In this document: in pieces, positions 29,211-41,645 of the stretch | How the letters are laid out: the number at the start of each line of letters is the position of its first letter | Numbering within the stretch: position 1 is the first letter of the stretch | Origin: Lytechinus variegatus | Lineage: Eukaryota > Echinodermata > Echinoidea > Temnopleuroida > Toxopneustidae | Length of the DNA stretch: 64,000 nt | Assembly: GCF_018143015.1 (NCBI RefSeq) | Contig: NC_054756.1 | Location: 14,268,902-14,332,901 of the forward strand | Reading direction: 5' to 3' | Notes under the pieces: generated by a model | What the model saw: only the letters and a program-made list of their open reading frames with translations | Database searches by the model: none | What the model was told of the DNA's origin: nothing | Program-made: the position numbers and the translations under genes

Positions 29211-29950
29211 CTATATCAAAGTAAATACTGCCATCAAAAACACAACTTTTAGCTTTTTACACAAATTATTTACAAAATGAGGGTCCAAAATCAATAGTTT
29301 GCAATCCAAAAAATGGGAAACAGAATCAAATTCCTTTTCAAAATCACCGGCCGATAAATATGCCGATATATAATTTCTTGCCAAGTGAAAGATCATGTCA
29401 TCTATAAGTCTTATAGCTTCCCCAATATTTCTTCCTTTTAATATCCTACTTGGTCGACATTGATTATTTCAAACAACACCTCTTTTTTTCTTGTTGATAG
29501 TACATTCGCCAAAATCTTGTAGTCTACATTTAAAAGTGAGATGGGCCGATGATGGGTCCTTTCCTTCTTTTTGAATTAATAATAATAGTTGCTTGTCTTT
29601 GTGATGGCGAAAGTTCTCCTCTTAGAAAAGCGTTATTTAAAGCATCAACTAAAACTTCCTCACCAGCGATCGGTTCACTGGTATCCCTTCCCCTTCTTTC
29701 ATAAAAAGAAGCTCTAGATCTGATTTTAAGACCCTCGCTCACATAACATGCCGTTATTTCTGTCTTTTTATTCTCTTGTTTATCATCTTGTAGTTAATCT
29801 CGTTTGAATATCATCATTTTCTTTTTCTAAATTTTTAATTTTCTCTTCTCGTGTTTCAGCCTTTTCCCTTCAATATTTCGGAGAAAAATTGCTGATTTTC
29901 ATTTTCAAGAAATCCCAGAAAGAGTTGAAATACAACCGCCGAGTAATCTG
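29211..29950 (-). pseudogene. L1-like LINE reverse transcriptase relic
   Basis: In minus-strand order but broken by frameshifts and stops: EGLKIRSRASFYERRG (matches the 'RSRARWYEEGE' segment before RT in L1-type ORF2), GELSPSQRQATI followed by basic residues, VDQVGYx KGRNIGEAIRLIDD, and LSAGDFEKEFDSVSHFLDCKLL (RT motif A region, DFEKAFDS in active elements). The polymerase active-site YxDD region is not present. An inactive fragment. Confidence 0.8.
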
Positions 29951-30814
29951 GCGGTATAGACGGGATTATATCACTTTTTAAAAAGGAATTCTCTATATCT
30001 TTCTGTAATAAACCAATACTCTAACCTGCTTGCATAAATATAAATATACATATATATATATATATATATACATATATACATCAAGCATAACTGATATGAC
30101 TTACATAAACACTGGTACTTGCAAATTCAAACGATCTTTTCTCACCGGCAGATGCTTGGTAAACATTGATGGTTTCGCTGAAAACTAATCTAGTTCCCCA
30201 TCTCGGAAGTTGGCTCGAGGATGATAAATAAACCTATGGCCAGGGGGACAAATTCAAACAGAATTTATAGTCGAGTCACTGTCTGTTAGCCAAGTTTCTG
30301 TCACATGGAGCAGATCAGCGTTACTGTCAAATAATTATGATCATTAAGCACCTTTGAAATCATACGTCGACATAGACGACTGGTACGAAATGACGTCATT
30401 TTAAGGCATTGCGCATGCGTCACGTCCTTACCCTCGCCCGACGAGAACCAATCAGAATTGAGAACCCCGCCATCTCCATTTGTCGCGCACTGAGTGAACA
30501 TTTGTGGAGCAAAGAAGAAGCTGTTCTGATGATTTTTACGTTTTTTATTGTTATATAATGTTTCTCCTCTTGCTGCTTCTTCGTCCTTTCCTTGCCCCCC
30601 CCCCCCCGTCTCCCCGCTCAATTTCATAGGTATGGATGGCGTCATAAACAGACGATACTGGAAAGTTTGTGAATCTCCATGGAGAGAGTTCAGAGGAGAG
30701 TACAGGGGACCCTGTGAGAAGCAGAAGGTCGTCATGACAGCACAGGGTCATCACGATTCTCCGGTCCAGGATCTGCATACACGTCACCCAGGATGCATTT
30801 CGATGTAACCGCTC
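29951..30814. other. Non-coding, (TA)n tract and C run
   Basis: A TA-rich microsatellite lies at about 30048-30072 and a run of C at about 30594-30607. The two overlapping open frames at 30300-30810 on opposite strands have no recognisable domain, so neither is called. Confidence 0.4.
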
Positions 30815-30901
30815 CATTATGTTGATTGTTTGATTGATTGATTGATTGATTGACTGACTGACTGACTGATTGATTGATTGATTGATTGGTTGGTTGGTTG
30901 G

Positions 30902-30933
<32 letters not shown>

Positions 30934-30973
30934 CTGATTGATTGATTGATTGGTTGGTTGGTTGGTTGGTTGG

Positions 30974-31007
<34 letters not shown>

Positions 31008-31008
31008 T
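30815..31008. repeat. (TTGA)n/(TTGG)n tetranucleotide microsatellite
   Basis: About 190 bp of TGAT, TGAC and TGGT tetramers. Confidence 0.95.
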
Positions 31009-31299
31009 TATTCTTCATTTTAAACAAATTTAAAAATTAAGTAGGAACAAATCAGAATATGAATAACAGAAATGAAAAAGGAACTCACTGGAAAGCATCA
31101 CTTGTTTATCACAATGACGTCATAATGAAGGATAATCAGTTGTTTTTATTCTATCATTATCATTTATACACTGATTAAAAAACAAATAACACATTATCAG
31201 CTTAATTTGTAAGGAATAATGAAATTAAGGTCTTTTCAAATCCTGCGGAAATATGTTAGGTTTTTTTTTTCAGCCAGATTGGATGGACCTTCTCCTTTA

Positions 31300-31510
31300 A
31301 AGCGCGCGAATATCTGTGACCCATTGAAAGTTGGGTAAAACCAGCGGGGAATTCCCATTAATTGTTATTGTCACATTATTAATTGTTATTGTCACATCCA
31401 TGGTCACATAGTGACATCCCCAGATCGAGATCTAGGTGTATATATTATTGTTGGCTTTGACATAGACTCATCTCACGCCATATTACAAGGACGAAAGTTT
31501 ACCGCATAAT
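31300..31510. repeat. Dispersed repeat shared with 60295-60460
   Basis: GAAAGTTGGGTAAAACC... and GATCTAGGTGTATAT..ATTGTTGGC phrases recur in the same order and orientation 29 kb away. Family unknown. Confidence 0.65.
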
Positions 31511-31828
31511 CATTTTAGATATTTGTTTTCATGTAAGCATAATTGATGGAAAAGGTGATCAACCGCCCCCCCCCCCCGCTTGTTTGTGTCGGCTTATATA
31601 TATTTTGCATATATATATATATTTGTAGTAAGAATGATGGAAAAAATATTCGTTGCTCAATCCCACATATTTTTTTTTGGCTATACACTGTAAAAACTGT
31701 GGTGTTAAAACTGACACCAATTGGTATTAATAGAGGACCACACCCTGAGGTGTTAAAATAACACCCTAGAGATTGAACATTACACCAAAGAGTGTAAATG
31801 TAACAACCATAGGTGTTGTAATAACCAG

Positions 31829-34724
31829 GCGCGCCGGAACACTTTCAGTTTTGGGGGGGCAAAATCCCGAAGGGGGCACAATATTTTTGAAAGCGTGAGA
31901 TACGGAAGCGATTGAGCGGGAGAGGGTGTGGGACCCCCACGGTAAGAACTTTGTGTAAAAATTGAGTGTAAAAGTTGCTTTTCTAAGAGCATTCAAAAAT
32001 AAATTTCTTGAGAATTAAATTGAGTTCTTTTTGCTCCTTCTGTTTCCTCCCTTCTGACCCAGACTGGTGTTTCTTCGTGATCAGGGTCGCAGTTCCAGCA
32101 AATTACAAGCCTTATTGCAAACTCAGTTGTTTCAAACCAATGTAATATATGCCGTTTAAAGACTTTAAGATGACAAACATGACCGTACGCATCCGGGGGC
32201 CGCCGATCGAGAGGGCAAAATTAACAAAATTCACCAAAAGTGTGCACGAAATCTTTCAATTTTATTCTAGAAAATGCAAAAGCTCCCCCATCACCATGGG
32301 CGGAAATCCCAGGGGACAGGCAGTGGCGGCACCAAGGGGGGCATGGGGGGGCATTTGCCCCCCCACTCAGAAGCTTTGCCCCCCCAGTTGCCCCCCCAGA
32401 AATTTTGAGGACTTAAAAGAAAATTATACAGTAATTTGTAAATAAGTAGATGCTGTCGTACTACATATTCAAGCTCAGCTGTGAAGTGCTCTAAAATACC
32501 ATTTTCTGCTCTTCAAAACTTGAAAATTTTCTCACTTAGTCGCTGTTGGCTTCCTCGCACACTATTAGTTTGTAATAAGTTTATATCGCTTGTTATATCT
32601 TGCATTAAGGCAGACATTTCAATGTGTGATACACAAGCTAATGTAAGTGTTAAACTACAGTACATGGCGTGTATTCTGTCGTCAGCAATGTTTATTCTTT
32701 GGGGGGGGGCGTGGAGGACAAATACTCAAAGTCTGCCCCCTTCCTTGAAATAAATATGCATCTACTCATGTAAAATTTGGATTAAACTCATCGATTTGCT
32801 TCATTAACAAATAAGAATGCTTGAACTCTTCGTTCATAATTTGTCACCGTCATGGTTTTTAGTGAAAAAGTAAATAGGCTATGTAAAGATGTGCAATCTG
32901 CGATGGGTGTTCTGTCCCCTCCCTCTTAAATTTTCGACCTTTCCACGAGGGGAATGTCTGTATCTATTAGGCTATATTCTCATAACAAGACACCCAACTA
33001 TAGTATATTTGAAAATAAACTTTACCCTGTGTATTAAAAACTTTCCTGTCTTCGGAAGAAAATTATTAGGCCTATGTATGAAAAAAATAAGATATGAAAA
33101 AGAGAACAGAAATTAAATATTGAAGTCTTTTACAATGCGATCATGCATTTTTTCTGATGTGATACAAAAATGTAAAAGTAGAATAGGTCTACGCCTTAAG
33201 ATTACATATATGTAAATGTTCAGTTCATGATCTAGTTTTGATCAATAACTTTGCTCCATTAAGCATTACCTGATTTTACAAAAATTTCTGTTTATATCAA
33301 GTGTAACAAAAAAATGTTTATTGGGGCCACTAAAACTCGCGCTTCGCGCTCGATTTTTCCACACATGCAAAAAATTTTTTGACTGCCCTTGCCCCCCCAA
33401 TATTTTCTTTTGCCCCCCATTTGCCCCCCCACTTTGAAAATCCTGGTGCCGCCACTGGGGACAGGGGGGACGCGTCCCCCTACCATTTTGGAAAGGGGTA
33501 CATAATATCAAATGTCCCCCTACTATTTGTGCTCTTTTATTATGGAAAAAATACATAATTTAAAATCGAAATTATACACATGTATCCTCGAATTTCGAAA
33601 TATATATAAACAGATAGTTTTTGTTAAGAACTTGGTTAGGAAAAGAAAGGGCATACCGGCCCAACTATTCTCGAACTCTCATTTAGCCATATATGCCAGC
33701 CAAAGAGTGATGACATTGATGGCCATTGTCAATTTCATAACTAATAAAAATTACGAAAAAAGAAAATCGCCTCTGGATACTTATAAGTAAATTTAGTGCG
33801 TAGACGGTTAGATCAGTAAAATCATACCTTTGTTAAGCCAATTCACTTTCCCTTTATTCCAAATTTACTTGGAATATAAGAATATTTTTATTGTTCGCGT
33901 ACTCAGTATAAAGAATAGTTTTCATGAGTTATGATTAATCCTTCAGAGTGAACTTTAACTATGTTTAATCCCCCAAAATTTGTTTTTAAACACTCTATTA
34001 ACGAGACTTATACTCCATTTTTACACAAAATTCCTGCCGTGGGAGGGGTCATCATAGGTAGATCAAGGGGGCGAAGCGGCGGAAGGTGAGGCGAAAAATG
34101 AGAAAAAAGATAGGACCGGGAAGAAAGTTGAATGATGGAAGGGAGGTGAATAATTGGGAAAAAAAGAAAACTTTCAGGTCACAGTATAAAAATAAAAAAA
34201 ATCGCTCGCGCTATGCATAAATACACAGCCATCTTTTTATTTCAAAACGTGCTTGATTTTTTTTTCACTTTTTGGATCGAAATATATAAAATCAAATAAT
34301 TTATCTAAGAAGATATCCATCTTTTTCATAATTTGTAGGTTTAGATATTAAAGAAAATTAGCTTGCCATTCGGTTTTAGTCTGAAATGTATTCATTAAAA
34401 AGTTAAACGTTATCACACTGTAATAAGATGGAAAAGGGGCTTATCAAAGGTATGTTTCACAGAGAAACTGTTCGTCAAACGACGCGAGGCTTACTGTGAT
34501 AATGTAATTGCCCCGTCAGGGGCAAAATTTTTTCATTTTTGACAATGGAAATGACAATTTTTAGGTAGAAAAGTGCCTTCATCGTTTACTTTTGTCCTTA
34601 AATAATTTATCAGTTTTCTACTTTCAGGGGGGCACATTGGGGGGGGGGGCAAAATCTCGTTTTGCCCCCCCAAAATTTTATTTGGGGGGCAAGTGCCCCC
34701 CCTGCCCCCCCCGCTTCCGGCGCG
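31829..34724. mobile_element. G-run element nested in the mariner-type MITE
   Basis: Inverted ends share GCGCCGGAA, followed by a G run on the left and preceded by C runs on the right. It resembles hAT-type G-run elements. A target duplication is not clear. It hosts the element at 32321-33457. Confidence 0.6.
32321..33457. mobile_element. Non-autonomous hAT element with perfect 8-bp target duplication
   Basis: It begins CAGTGGCGGCACC and ends GGTGCCGCCACTG. It is flanked on both sides by GGGACAGG (32313-32320 and 33458-33465). The CAG-type terminus and 8-bp duplication are hAT hallmarks. G runs follow the left end and C runs precede the right. No transposase remnant recognised in its 1137 bp. 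Confidence 0.88.
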
Positions 34725-34855
34725 GTGTAAAAGTAACACCAGCAATTTAACACCGGTGTAAAATAGCTGGCGTGGTCCTCTATGTACACAGGTTAACACC
34801 ACAGTTTTTGCTGTGTATAAGGAACATATAGAATTCTACCAACATGTAGGCATAA

Positions 34856-35445
34856 AGGGGTAGTCCAGGCTGAAAGTTATATGATTTGGACATATAATTA
34901 TAAAGAATAAGCAGACAAACAAAACACTGACAATTTTATCAAAATCGGACAAGGAATGACAAAGCTATGATGGAATTTTTAAGATTTCCACTATTCCGGT
35001 GAAACCATCATGTCATCATGAATATTCGATGAGCTAACTAATGTCATATCCCCACCTGTGCTTTTGTATTTGATTGCATTAAGTTTGATTTTTTTTTCAA
35101 TTGCTTTTTCCTCGCAACAAAAAAAAATGAATTTCAAAACTTATTTGGTAGATTAGATATTCATTACTGCAATTTAGGCCTATTTCATTATAAGTGAGAC
35201 ATATGTACATGTATGAAAAACTGAAACGATTCTGGTTTCATGTAATAACACAAGGGAAAAAAAGGAAAAATGGCGAATGTGGCATCATCAGTCAACCTAA
35301 TGAATATTCTTGATGACGTGCAGACTTGCAAATAACTGTTTTCACATTTAAACAATAAATTTTAAAATTCAATAACTTCGTTATTTTGTTATCAGATTTT
35401 TATGAAATTGTCAGTATTTTGTTCAGTGAATTACACCCCTAGAAT
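34856..35445. mobile_element. MITE copy, GGTCCGGGCTGGAAAT family
   Basis: It starts AAAGGGGTAGTCCAGGCTGAA and includes ACAATTTTATCAAAATCGGA near the left. The right side has the inverted TTTTATGAAATTGTCAGTAT. Diverged but recognisable. Confidence 0.6.
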
Positions 35446-36290
35446 AATGAACACTTCCTAGTCCCAGCATTTCGCAAGGATTCTCGAAGGCTCTTCCGCT
35501 TCTTCTTCGTGATATTATTCGTTACACTCTATCACACCTCGGATCCTCTCCCATCATAATTAACCACCTCCCCCCTTCTCTCATTCTCTCTTTCTCAATT
35601 TAAATTTAATTGTAAAATTGTCAGCCAATAATGCATTGCAATCCCCTATCTTTTCGGTCGTCTTTCTACATTCTTAATTCCAAAGATTTATAATTCAGTT
35701 CGACTTTGAATAGTGACCAGCAGAAATTTAAATTTAGATTCAATCCTATATTTAGATGTAAAGCTAAAAGCTTTGAATTTATTATTGCTTAATTTAGATT
35801 TAAAAGTTAATCGTTAGAAGATCTGTAATTTTCGTTGTATCTCTCTAAAATTGAGTTTTTTCTTCCTTCCCTATAACTGTCTTATTTTTCTCTCCCCCCT
35901 CCCTCTCTCTCTCCCTCGCTGTCCCGCTTCTCTCTACTTCCTTCTTTCTCGTGTGCATCACAGTACTCTTTCTCATACTAACATGTATTTTATTTTCGTG
36001 CACACTTCCATTTTTTATTCAGTTCATCATTGTCATTAGAAATTAAAAAAGATCAAAGAAATAGTGTTTAGAATATATATTTATCACATTTTATCAATAC
36101 TCAGGACATTGTAAATCATCGTATTTAGGCCTATATAGATCATAAAAGAAAGCCACTTTCAGTTGAGGACGAAAAAAAGTTGACTGTAGCACATGTAAGT
36201 ATGTCCAATTTTGCAACAAAAACTCATCCTTACAAAGTTCTAGAAGAAAAGTTGGCCTTATTTTTTTTCTTCAAAAATCTGTATTACTAT
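35446..36290. other. Intergenic, pyrimidine-rich patches only
   Basis: TCTC-rich stretch near 35885-35930. No gene or mobile element recognised. Confidence 0.4.
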
Positions 36291-36295
36291 GTGTG

Positions 36296-36450
36296 TCTGA
36301 GAGAGAGAGAGAGAGAGAGATAGGGGGATGTGAGGGTGTGTGTGCGGGTGTGTGGATGCGTGAAAGACAGGGAGGGGGAGAGAACGAGAGGGTGTATGGG
36401 AGGGTGTATGTATGTGTGTGTGTGTGTGGGTGTGTCTGTGCGCGCGTCGA
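36296..36450. repeat. (GA)n and (GT)n microsatellite
   Basis: A GAGAGA run is followed by imperfect GTGTGT sequence. Opposite-strand His/Pro-rich and Ser/Leu-rich frames here are artefacts. Confidence 0.9.
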
Positions 36451-36479
36451 TTAATTTGGAAGGGTAACATGGCGGCACT

Positions 36480-37316
36480 TCAGCATGTTCAGCATCACAT
36501 TATTTATCCAACGGAACGTCCAGGCCATCCAAGTCAGTGGTCATAATCCACTCATTTAGATGTCAATGTAAAATTGTGTCGATACACATCTGCTCTCAAT
36601 AGCTAAAGTTGCAAAATGGGGGAATGATGCAAGACTGCTTCTCTTAATGTTCCCTATATTCTCCAAAGCATGGACTAATAAAGGGGAAATGCTCATTCCA
36701 AAAGTTGTACCATATTGTTTGGGATTAACTTCTCTAGCACACAATGTTTCATATCGTTTATTTAATTGGTCCATGTATATAGTAAATAAGTTATTAACCC
36801 TCATGTGAAAAGGGTTTTGCTTAATCAAATTCTACCAACTTATGTAAGCCCGAATGTATAGCGCATGTTTTTCAAGCATAAGTAAGTCTCAAAGAGTACA
36901 TTAATTGTACAAAGGTTGTAGGTTATGAATTCCTCTTTCAAATGATACCATATATCATGTATATAGCAATTAACTAATTGTCACACATTAAAATTATCTT
37001 GAAATATAAATTTCATGCGAAAAGCATACGAATGTTACACATTTTCTAACTCCATGTACACTTTATCTACAATACATGCGTAATGAAATAGCTAAGAATT
37101 CATTTCTACAGACCATTCTTATTATTCTTCGTCCTTCTATTTTTTCACATAACAATCAGCAGCTAGTATTTAGATTCATGACGCTCATATATGAAAGCAT
37201 TATTGAATAGGTATACATTGACAAGAGATAATACATTATAAACTGATATTCTCGGATCAGCAGACATTAAATGAGAACTCAATTTGATTTGAGATGCTGA
37301 AGAAAGACATTTATGT
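36480..37316. other. Spacer downstream of secreted-protein gene A
   Basis: A 90-codon minus-strand frame (36556-36828) has no recognisable domain and no splice context that I trust. Part of the rest is probably the 3'UTR of gene A. Confidence 0.35.
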
Positions 37317-39659
37317 CTAAGAACATTCGTCATTTATCAGCTTGTTAATCAAATATTGGGCGTAATTATGGCAATTGTTCCTTGTTAAACTGTAGGTGTT
37401 TCTCAACATGTAAGCTCTGCCCAATGCGTCGGCCTGCTCCGTGGTACAACGGCTGTATCCTGCTTCGTAATCTTTTGATAATAGATCAGGTTTCTCGGTT
37501 CTCCCGATCCCGCCATTGGAAAATGGACCCATCACACTCTCTTTTCCCCACTCATAGAACTTGTTACGGAATAGGACCAGGGAGTGCTTAAGAGTCAATG
37601 TAGACACTTTGTAGAACTCGGAAGCACGTTTTCCTTTTGAGGATCGAAATGATGATGAAGAAGAATCCGAAAAAAAGGACATTTCCAAGTGATAAACAGG
37701 CGCTGAGAACCAAATGAACCCAAAAACAAAAACAAAAAGAAAATGGTAAATTGGCATTGACCCTGAATATTCATGTAATTAGGCCTAAATTTAGATTAAA
37801 GGGATGTTCCGGGCTGAAAGATGAAGAGAAATCAAACAAACAAAACACTGAAAATTTGATCAAAACCGGACAAGGAATAACAAAGTTATGGCATTTTATG
37901 GATTTACATTATTCCGGTTAAACAGTTCTAGGCATGTCTCAATAAATATTCAATGAGGAAACTGACAATGTCATATCCCCACTTGCTCATCTGTATTTTC
38001 TTACATGAAATTAGGTTTATTTCTTTTTTTTCTATCAAGAACTAAAAAAAATAAAATTGATTGACAATTTATATAATGCATTGGATATTCATTGCTGCAA
38101 CTTATTTTATTATAGAGGAGACAAATTGTTGATACATGTAAGAAAAATTGAAACAACTATGATTTAATGTAATAACAAAAGACAAAGGAAAGAGGGGATG
38201 TGACATCATCAACCCATCTAAGGTTTATTCATGACGACGTGCATTTAACTGTTTTCACAAAATATTGCTTAACTTTAACGGACAAGTCCACCCCAACAAA
38301 AAGTTGATTTGAATAAAAAGAGAAAAATTAAAAAAAACACAACACTGAACATTTCATCAAAATCGGATGTAAAACCAGAAAGTTATGACATTTTTCAGTT
38401 TCGCTTATTTTCACACAAAAGTTATATGCACATCCCGGTCGGTATGCAAATGAGGGAACTAATGACATCACTCACTCACTATTTCTTTTGTATTTATTAC
38501 ATGAAATATTCTAATTTTCTCCTCATTGTCCTGTGAAATAAAGTTCTATTTCTCCTTGAACATGTTGAATTACCATTGCTTAACATTTTATGGTTCAATC
38601 AAGTTAGTCCTTATTGTCAAATCTGCCTGTAAAAAGTGAATGATATTAAATTCGAACAATAAAAAAACAAAAGAAATAGTGAGTGAGGGACATCATCAAT
38701 TCTTTCGTTCGCATGTGACTAAATCGTGCATATAACTATTGTGTGAAAAAGAAGCGAAACTTTTAAATGTCATAACTTTCTTGTTTTACATCTGATTTTG
38801 ATGAAATTTTCAATGTTGTGCTAGTTGGATTTTTCTCTTTTTATTCAAATCAACTTTTTGTTGGGTGTTGACCCTTAAAATTCATTAAAATTCCATAACT
38901 TTGCTCCGTGAATTTTACTCTATTTATTTAGACATAGATATTTTCATCCCGGAGCATCCCTTCAATGGCGCTAAACAACTGCCTATTATTCCATCATTAA
39001 CATAGGGGACCTAATTATCACCAAATGCTGTGTTCTAAATCACAAGCGTGTATATCCCAAAGCATGCATGCATTGTGACTTTGTGTGACATCAGGAACAA
39101 TGCCTAAATAAGCATTCCGACCGATGCTCAATGAGCATGGACCCATGATTTGAATATGATAGTAGGCCATATGTAATAGTATAATAAAAAATAAAAGAAC
39201 AAGTAAGAACGGGACTACCAGTCAGTTTTCTCATTGAATATTCATGAAAACATGCACAACCGTTTCACCGAAACAATGCAAATATACATACCTTCATTAT
39301 TCCCCATTCGATTTCAATCAAATTTTCTATGAATTTTCTGATTTTTCAAATCATTTTCAGCCTGCAGTACTCATTTTAAATATGGATTTTGATTCTGCGA
39401 TATTCTTAAAATAATCATCAAATAATATAAAATATATATAGACCTCTTCGGATCGGAGAGGGGGAAAATGGTATCAATTCGGGACATATATCTTATTCGT
39501 AAACTCCGAGTTTGCTTATTCTAAACTCAGGTCTTAGTCAAAATTACTTCAGGGCTTAGAAATAAAATATAATTTCTACTTACATAGAGTTGTTTGGGGC
39601 ATTGCAGAGATAGACACGACCAACAAGGCCGCAATGCTCAACAGAACTGCAATCTTCAT
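37317..39659 (-). CDS. Secreted papain-like-fold candidate, copy A (two exons)
   Basis: Exons 39584-39659 and 37317-37702 join in phase 1 (donor GTAAGT, acceptor TTCTCAG after a T-rich tract) to give 153 residues. Exon 1 encodes the signal peptide MKIAVLLSIAALLVVSISA. A serine-rich pro-region (~20-51) ends at KGKR, a proprotein-convertase-type site. The rest holds KHSLVLFRNKFYEWG (His65), NGGIGRT, CTTEQADALG and RNNCHNYAQYLINKL (Cys136). A His followed much later by NNC-H-Y/F is the order in circularly permuted papain folds (LRAT, PPPDE/DeSI). Family assignment is inference; enzyme activity is unproven. A double-nested MITE sits in the intron. It is the most diverged of the three copies. Confidence 0.8.
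37798..38970. mobile_element. MITE of the GGTCCGGGCTGG family with a second MITE inside
   Basis: Outer ends AAAGGGATGTTCCGGGCTGAA and CATCCCGGAGCATCCCTT are inverted. The inner element spans about 38277-38880, with ACAAGTCCACCCCAACAAAA at the left and TTTTTGTTGGGTGTTGACCC at the right. Both carry the ATCAAAATCGGA / TTTTGATGAAATTTTCA arms common to this group. Located in the intron of gene A. Confidence 0.75.
39150..39385. mobile_element. Half MITE relic
   Basis: CATTGAATATTCATGAAAACATGC ... TTTCAATCAAATTTTCTATG ... TTTCAGCCTGCAG resembles the right half of the same MITE family. The left half is missing. Confidence 0.4.
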
Positions 39660-39774
39660 CTTTCTGAATTACTTAAGATAGGCTGACTTTTTCAGAACAG
39701 TAGCTCCAGAGCGAACTGCAGATATCTTTTGTTGAATAACAGTTCTTCTCTAGGAATGACTTTCGGAACCAGAT

Positions 39775-39800
39775 TCGTTTAATTTAAATAGTTTTATTCC
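39775..39800 (-). promoter_or_regulatory. Candidate TATA box of copy A
   Basis: The minus strand reads AACTATTTAAATTAAACG about 125 bp upstream of the ATG. Copies B and C have CTATTTAAACG at 75 bp. A shared GGTTCCGAA-type block lies just downstream. Confidence 0.5.
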
Positions 39801-40139
39801 CACCACGATAACGCTGCCACCTGGAGATAATTCCAGAACTCATGGGGTCGGTTGATTTTCTTGGCATGATTTTCATTTTGGAGGAAGATCAAATTGTTTA
39901 TGCAGTATGGATCTAGAGAGGGAAACATGAACTTCGGAAGTGATCATGACTTTTTTTTACTTTTTTTATTTATTCATTTTTTTAGGGAGAGGGTGTCAAA
40001 AATGCTGGAAAGAAAAGCGCTCTCTGTCAGCAAACATGACCATTTCCTGTCATTGTCATTTTAAGTGAGAGAGAAATCCCAACCCAAAACCCGACATCCT
40101 CCTGCACTGCAAAAATAGTCTCCTTGATGGTTAAATTTT

Positions 40140-40460
40140 CAGATGGGCGCATGGTTGGCAGTAACGAGTAACGTACCTATGACGGGGCAAAACCGTCCGC
40201 CCAAAAATTTGACAAGCAAAAAAAAAGGTCTTCAATCATAAATAAGGGATTTTGTACCGGAAAATAAATTTACAAGAAAAAAAGTTTTTCAACCACAAAT
40301 ATAACATTTCGATCCAGAAAAATAAAATTGACAAGCCCCAAAAAAAGGTTTTCAAGCTCGTCAGGGGGAGGGGCAAAAAAGGTCTTCAAGCGCGTCAGGG
40401 GGGGCAGGGATACGTTTTTTGCATGGTTTGTGACTCGTCAGGGGGGCAGACTGCCCCCCT
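40140..40460. mobile_element. G-run element related to 7231-7573
   Basis: Repeats of TTGACAAGCAAAAAAAAAGG, GGTCTTCAATCA and GCTCGTCAGGGGG. Same interior as the element at 7.2 kb, boundaries unclear. Confidence 0.5.
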
Positions 40461-40464
40461 CCGT

Positions 40465-40612
40465 AGATTTAGATTATATGTATCTAATCGTCACCAAGTA
40501 GTTACCGTTACCATGCAGACCATTCTTTCTGATTCACTGCCTATTAAATGAGGAGTTCTACAGGGAAGCATTTAAGGCCCCATTCTTTTTACATTAATTT
40601 AACGAATGTAAT
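40465..40612 (+). pseudogene. CR1/Jockey-type reverse transcriptase fragment
   Basis: YVSNRHQVVTV followed by SDSLPIK, a stop, GVLQGSI, a stop, GPILFTLI reproduces the RT block usually written YLSNRxQxV ... GVPQGSxLGPxLF. The in-frame stops and isolation make it a dead LINE fragment. Confidence 0.75.
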
Positions 40613-41500
40613 ATATATATATAAGCAGATACAAATCCAAAGACAATCGGGACAACGGAAAACATTTTATGTTGTTCATTTCATTTATTGTCCATTTCCA
40701 AGAATCATTTTACAATAAGTTTTGTTACATACATCTTAAAATAACTATTAATAAAACAAGGAAACTTTATAAGTATAATAATCAAGATAATCATGTATCA
40801 GGAAACGGAGGAAGCTGCTTATAAGCGAAGCTTGTTGAATGCGGCTTCCTATTAAATATTCGTATGAACAATGAAAACAAAATAAAAATGCATAGTATGA
40901 AAAATATATCGCAGAGTCAAATTCTAAAATGGTAAAGTTTACAAAGAAAGGGTTTCAATTACGTGCCATTTTTACATGAAGTAATCTGTTCAGTTCCCTT
41001 TCCATGTACAATGATACATACGAATATTATTGTTCATTTACTCCTTGCTTGTTCCTTAAATTGTTAACTTTTATGTGAACCTGACAGTTCAATTTATATA
41101 TTTGTTGCAATTACTGTTGTACTGTATTTCGTTTTAATTAATTTGATTTGTCATTGAAAAGATATCTTGTTATGTTTGAATAATAATAAAATCCCTGTGG
41201 AGGGGAAACAAATTGAAAAAAAAATGTTGTTGAGCTCTGCGACATTATAAATGACCGAGGTTTATTATTAATTCGTATGACTATAATTGTAGCTTTATTT
41301 ATTCTGTGAGCGAAACGTTTGAAAGGATATTGACATTTCAGGACAAAATAATGATACATTTCTCAAGCAAAACATCTAAAATTGTAGCTTTGAACCCAAA
41401 CGTAGACCAAACGTAGACAATCTAGAGGTCTGTATATAAAAATTGTAATATTGATGGATATAATTATATTGAGATATAATAGAGATCGGAGGGTTATCTT
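40613..41500. other. Spacer between copies A and B
   Basis: AT-rich with no recognised gene. Part may be 3'UTR of copy B; an AATAAA on the minus strand is possible near 41293. Confidence 0.35.
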
Positions 41501-41645
41501 TTCGAACGACTAAACACATTTATATAATCTTTGGGATTTAATGTTAGAATACTAACATTCCCGGGCAAGAATATCCGTTAAGAAATGCAACTTGTAATTT
41601 TAAAACTTAATCCTATACTTCATTGAGTATATAAATGTCCAATAC

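Larger units (their letters stand above)
31686..34815. mobile_element. Mariner-type MITE hosting two nested insertions
   Basis: The left end CACTGTAAAAACTGTGGTGT and right end ACACCACAGTTTTTGCTGTG are inverted repeats flanked by TA dinucleotides (31684-31685, 34816-34817), as in Tc1/mariner elements. Subterminal GGTGTTAAAA and TTAACACC words repeat. Without its insert it would be only about 230-240 bp. Confidence 0.8.

Noticed and set aside
30301..30735. 144-codon minus-strand frame
   Set aside because: Overlaps another frame on the plus strand and a C run; no recognisable domain.
30551..31027. Asn/Gln-rich frame resembling a prion-like domain
   Set aside because: Made by (TTGA)n tetranucleotides.
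36556..36828. 90-codon minus-strand frame
   Set aside because: No domain recognised, no splice context, and flanked by simple repeats.
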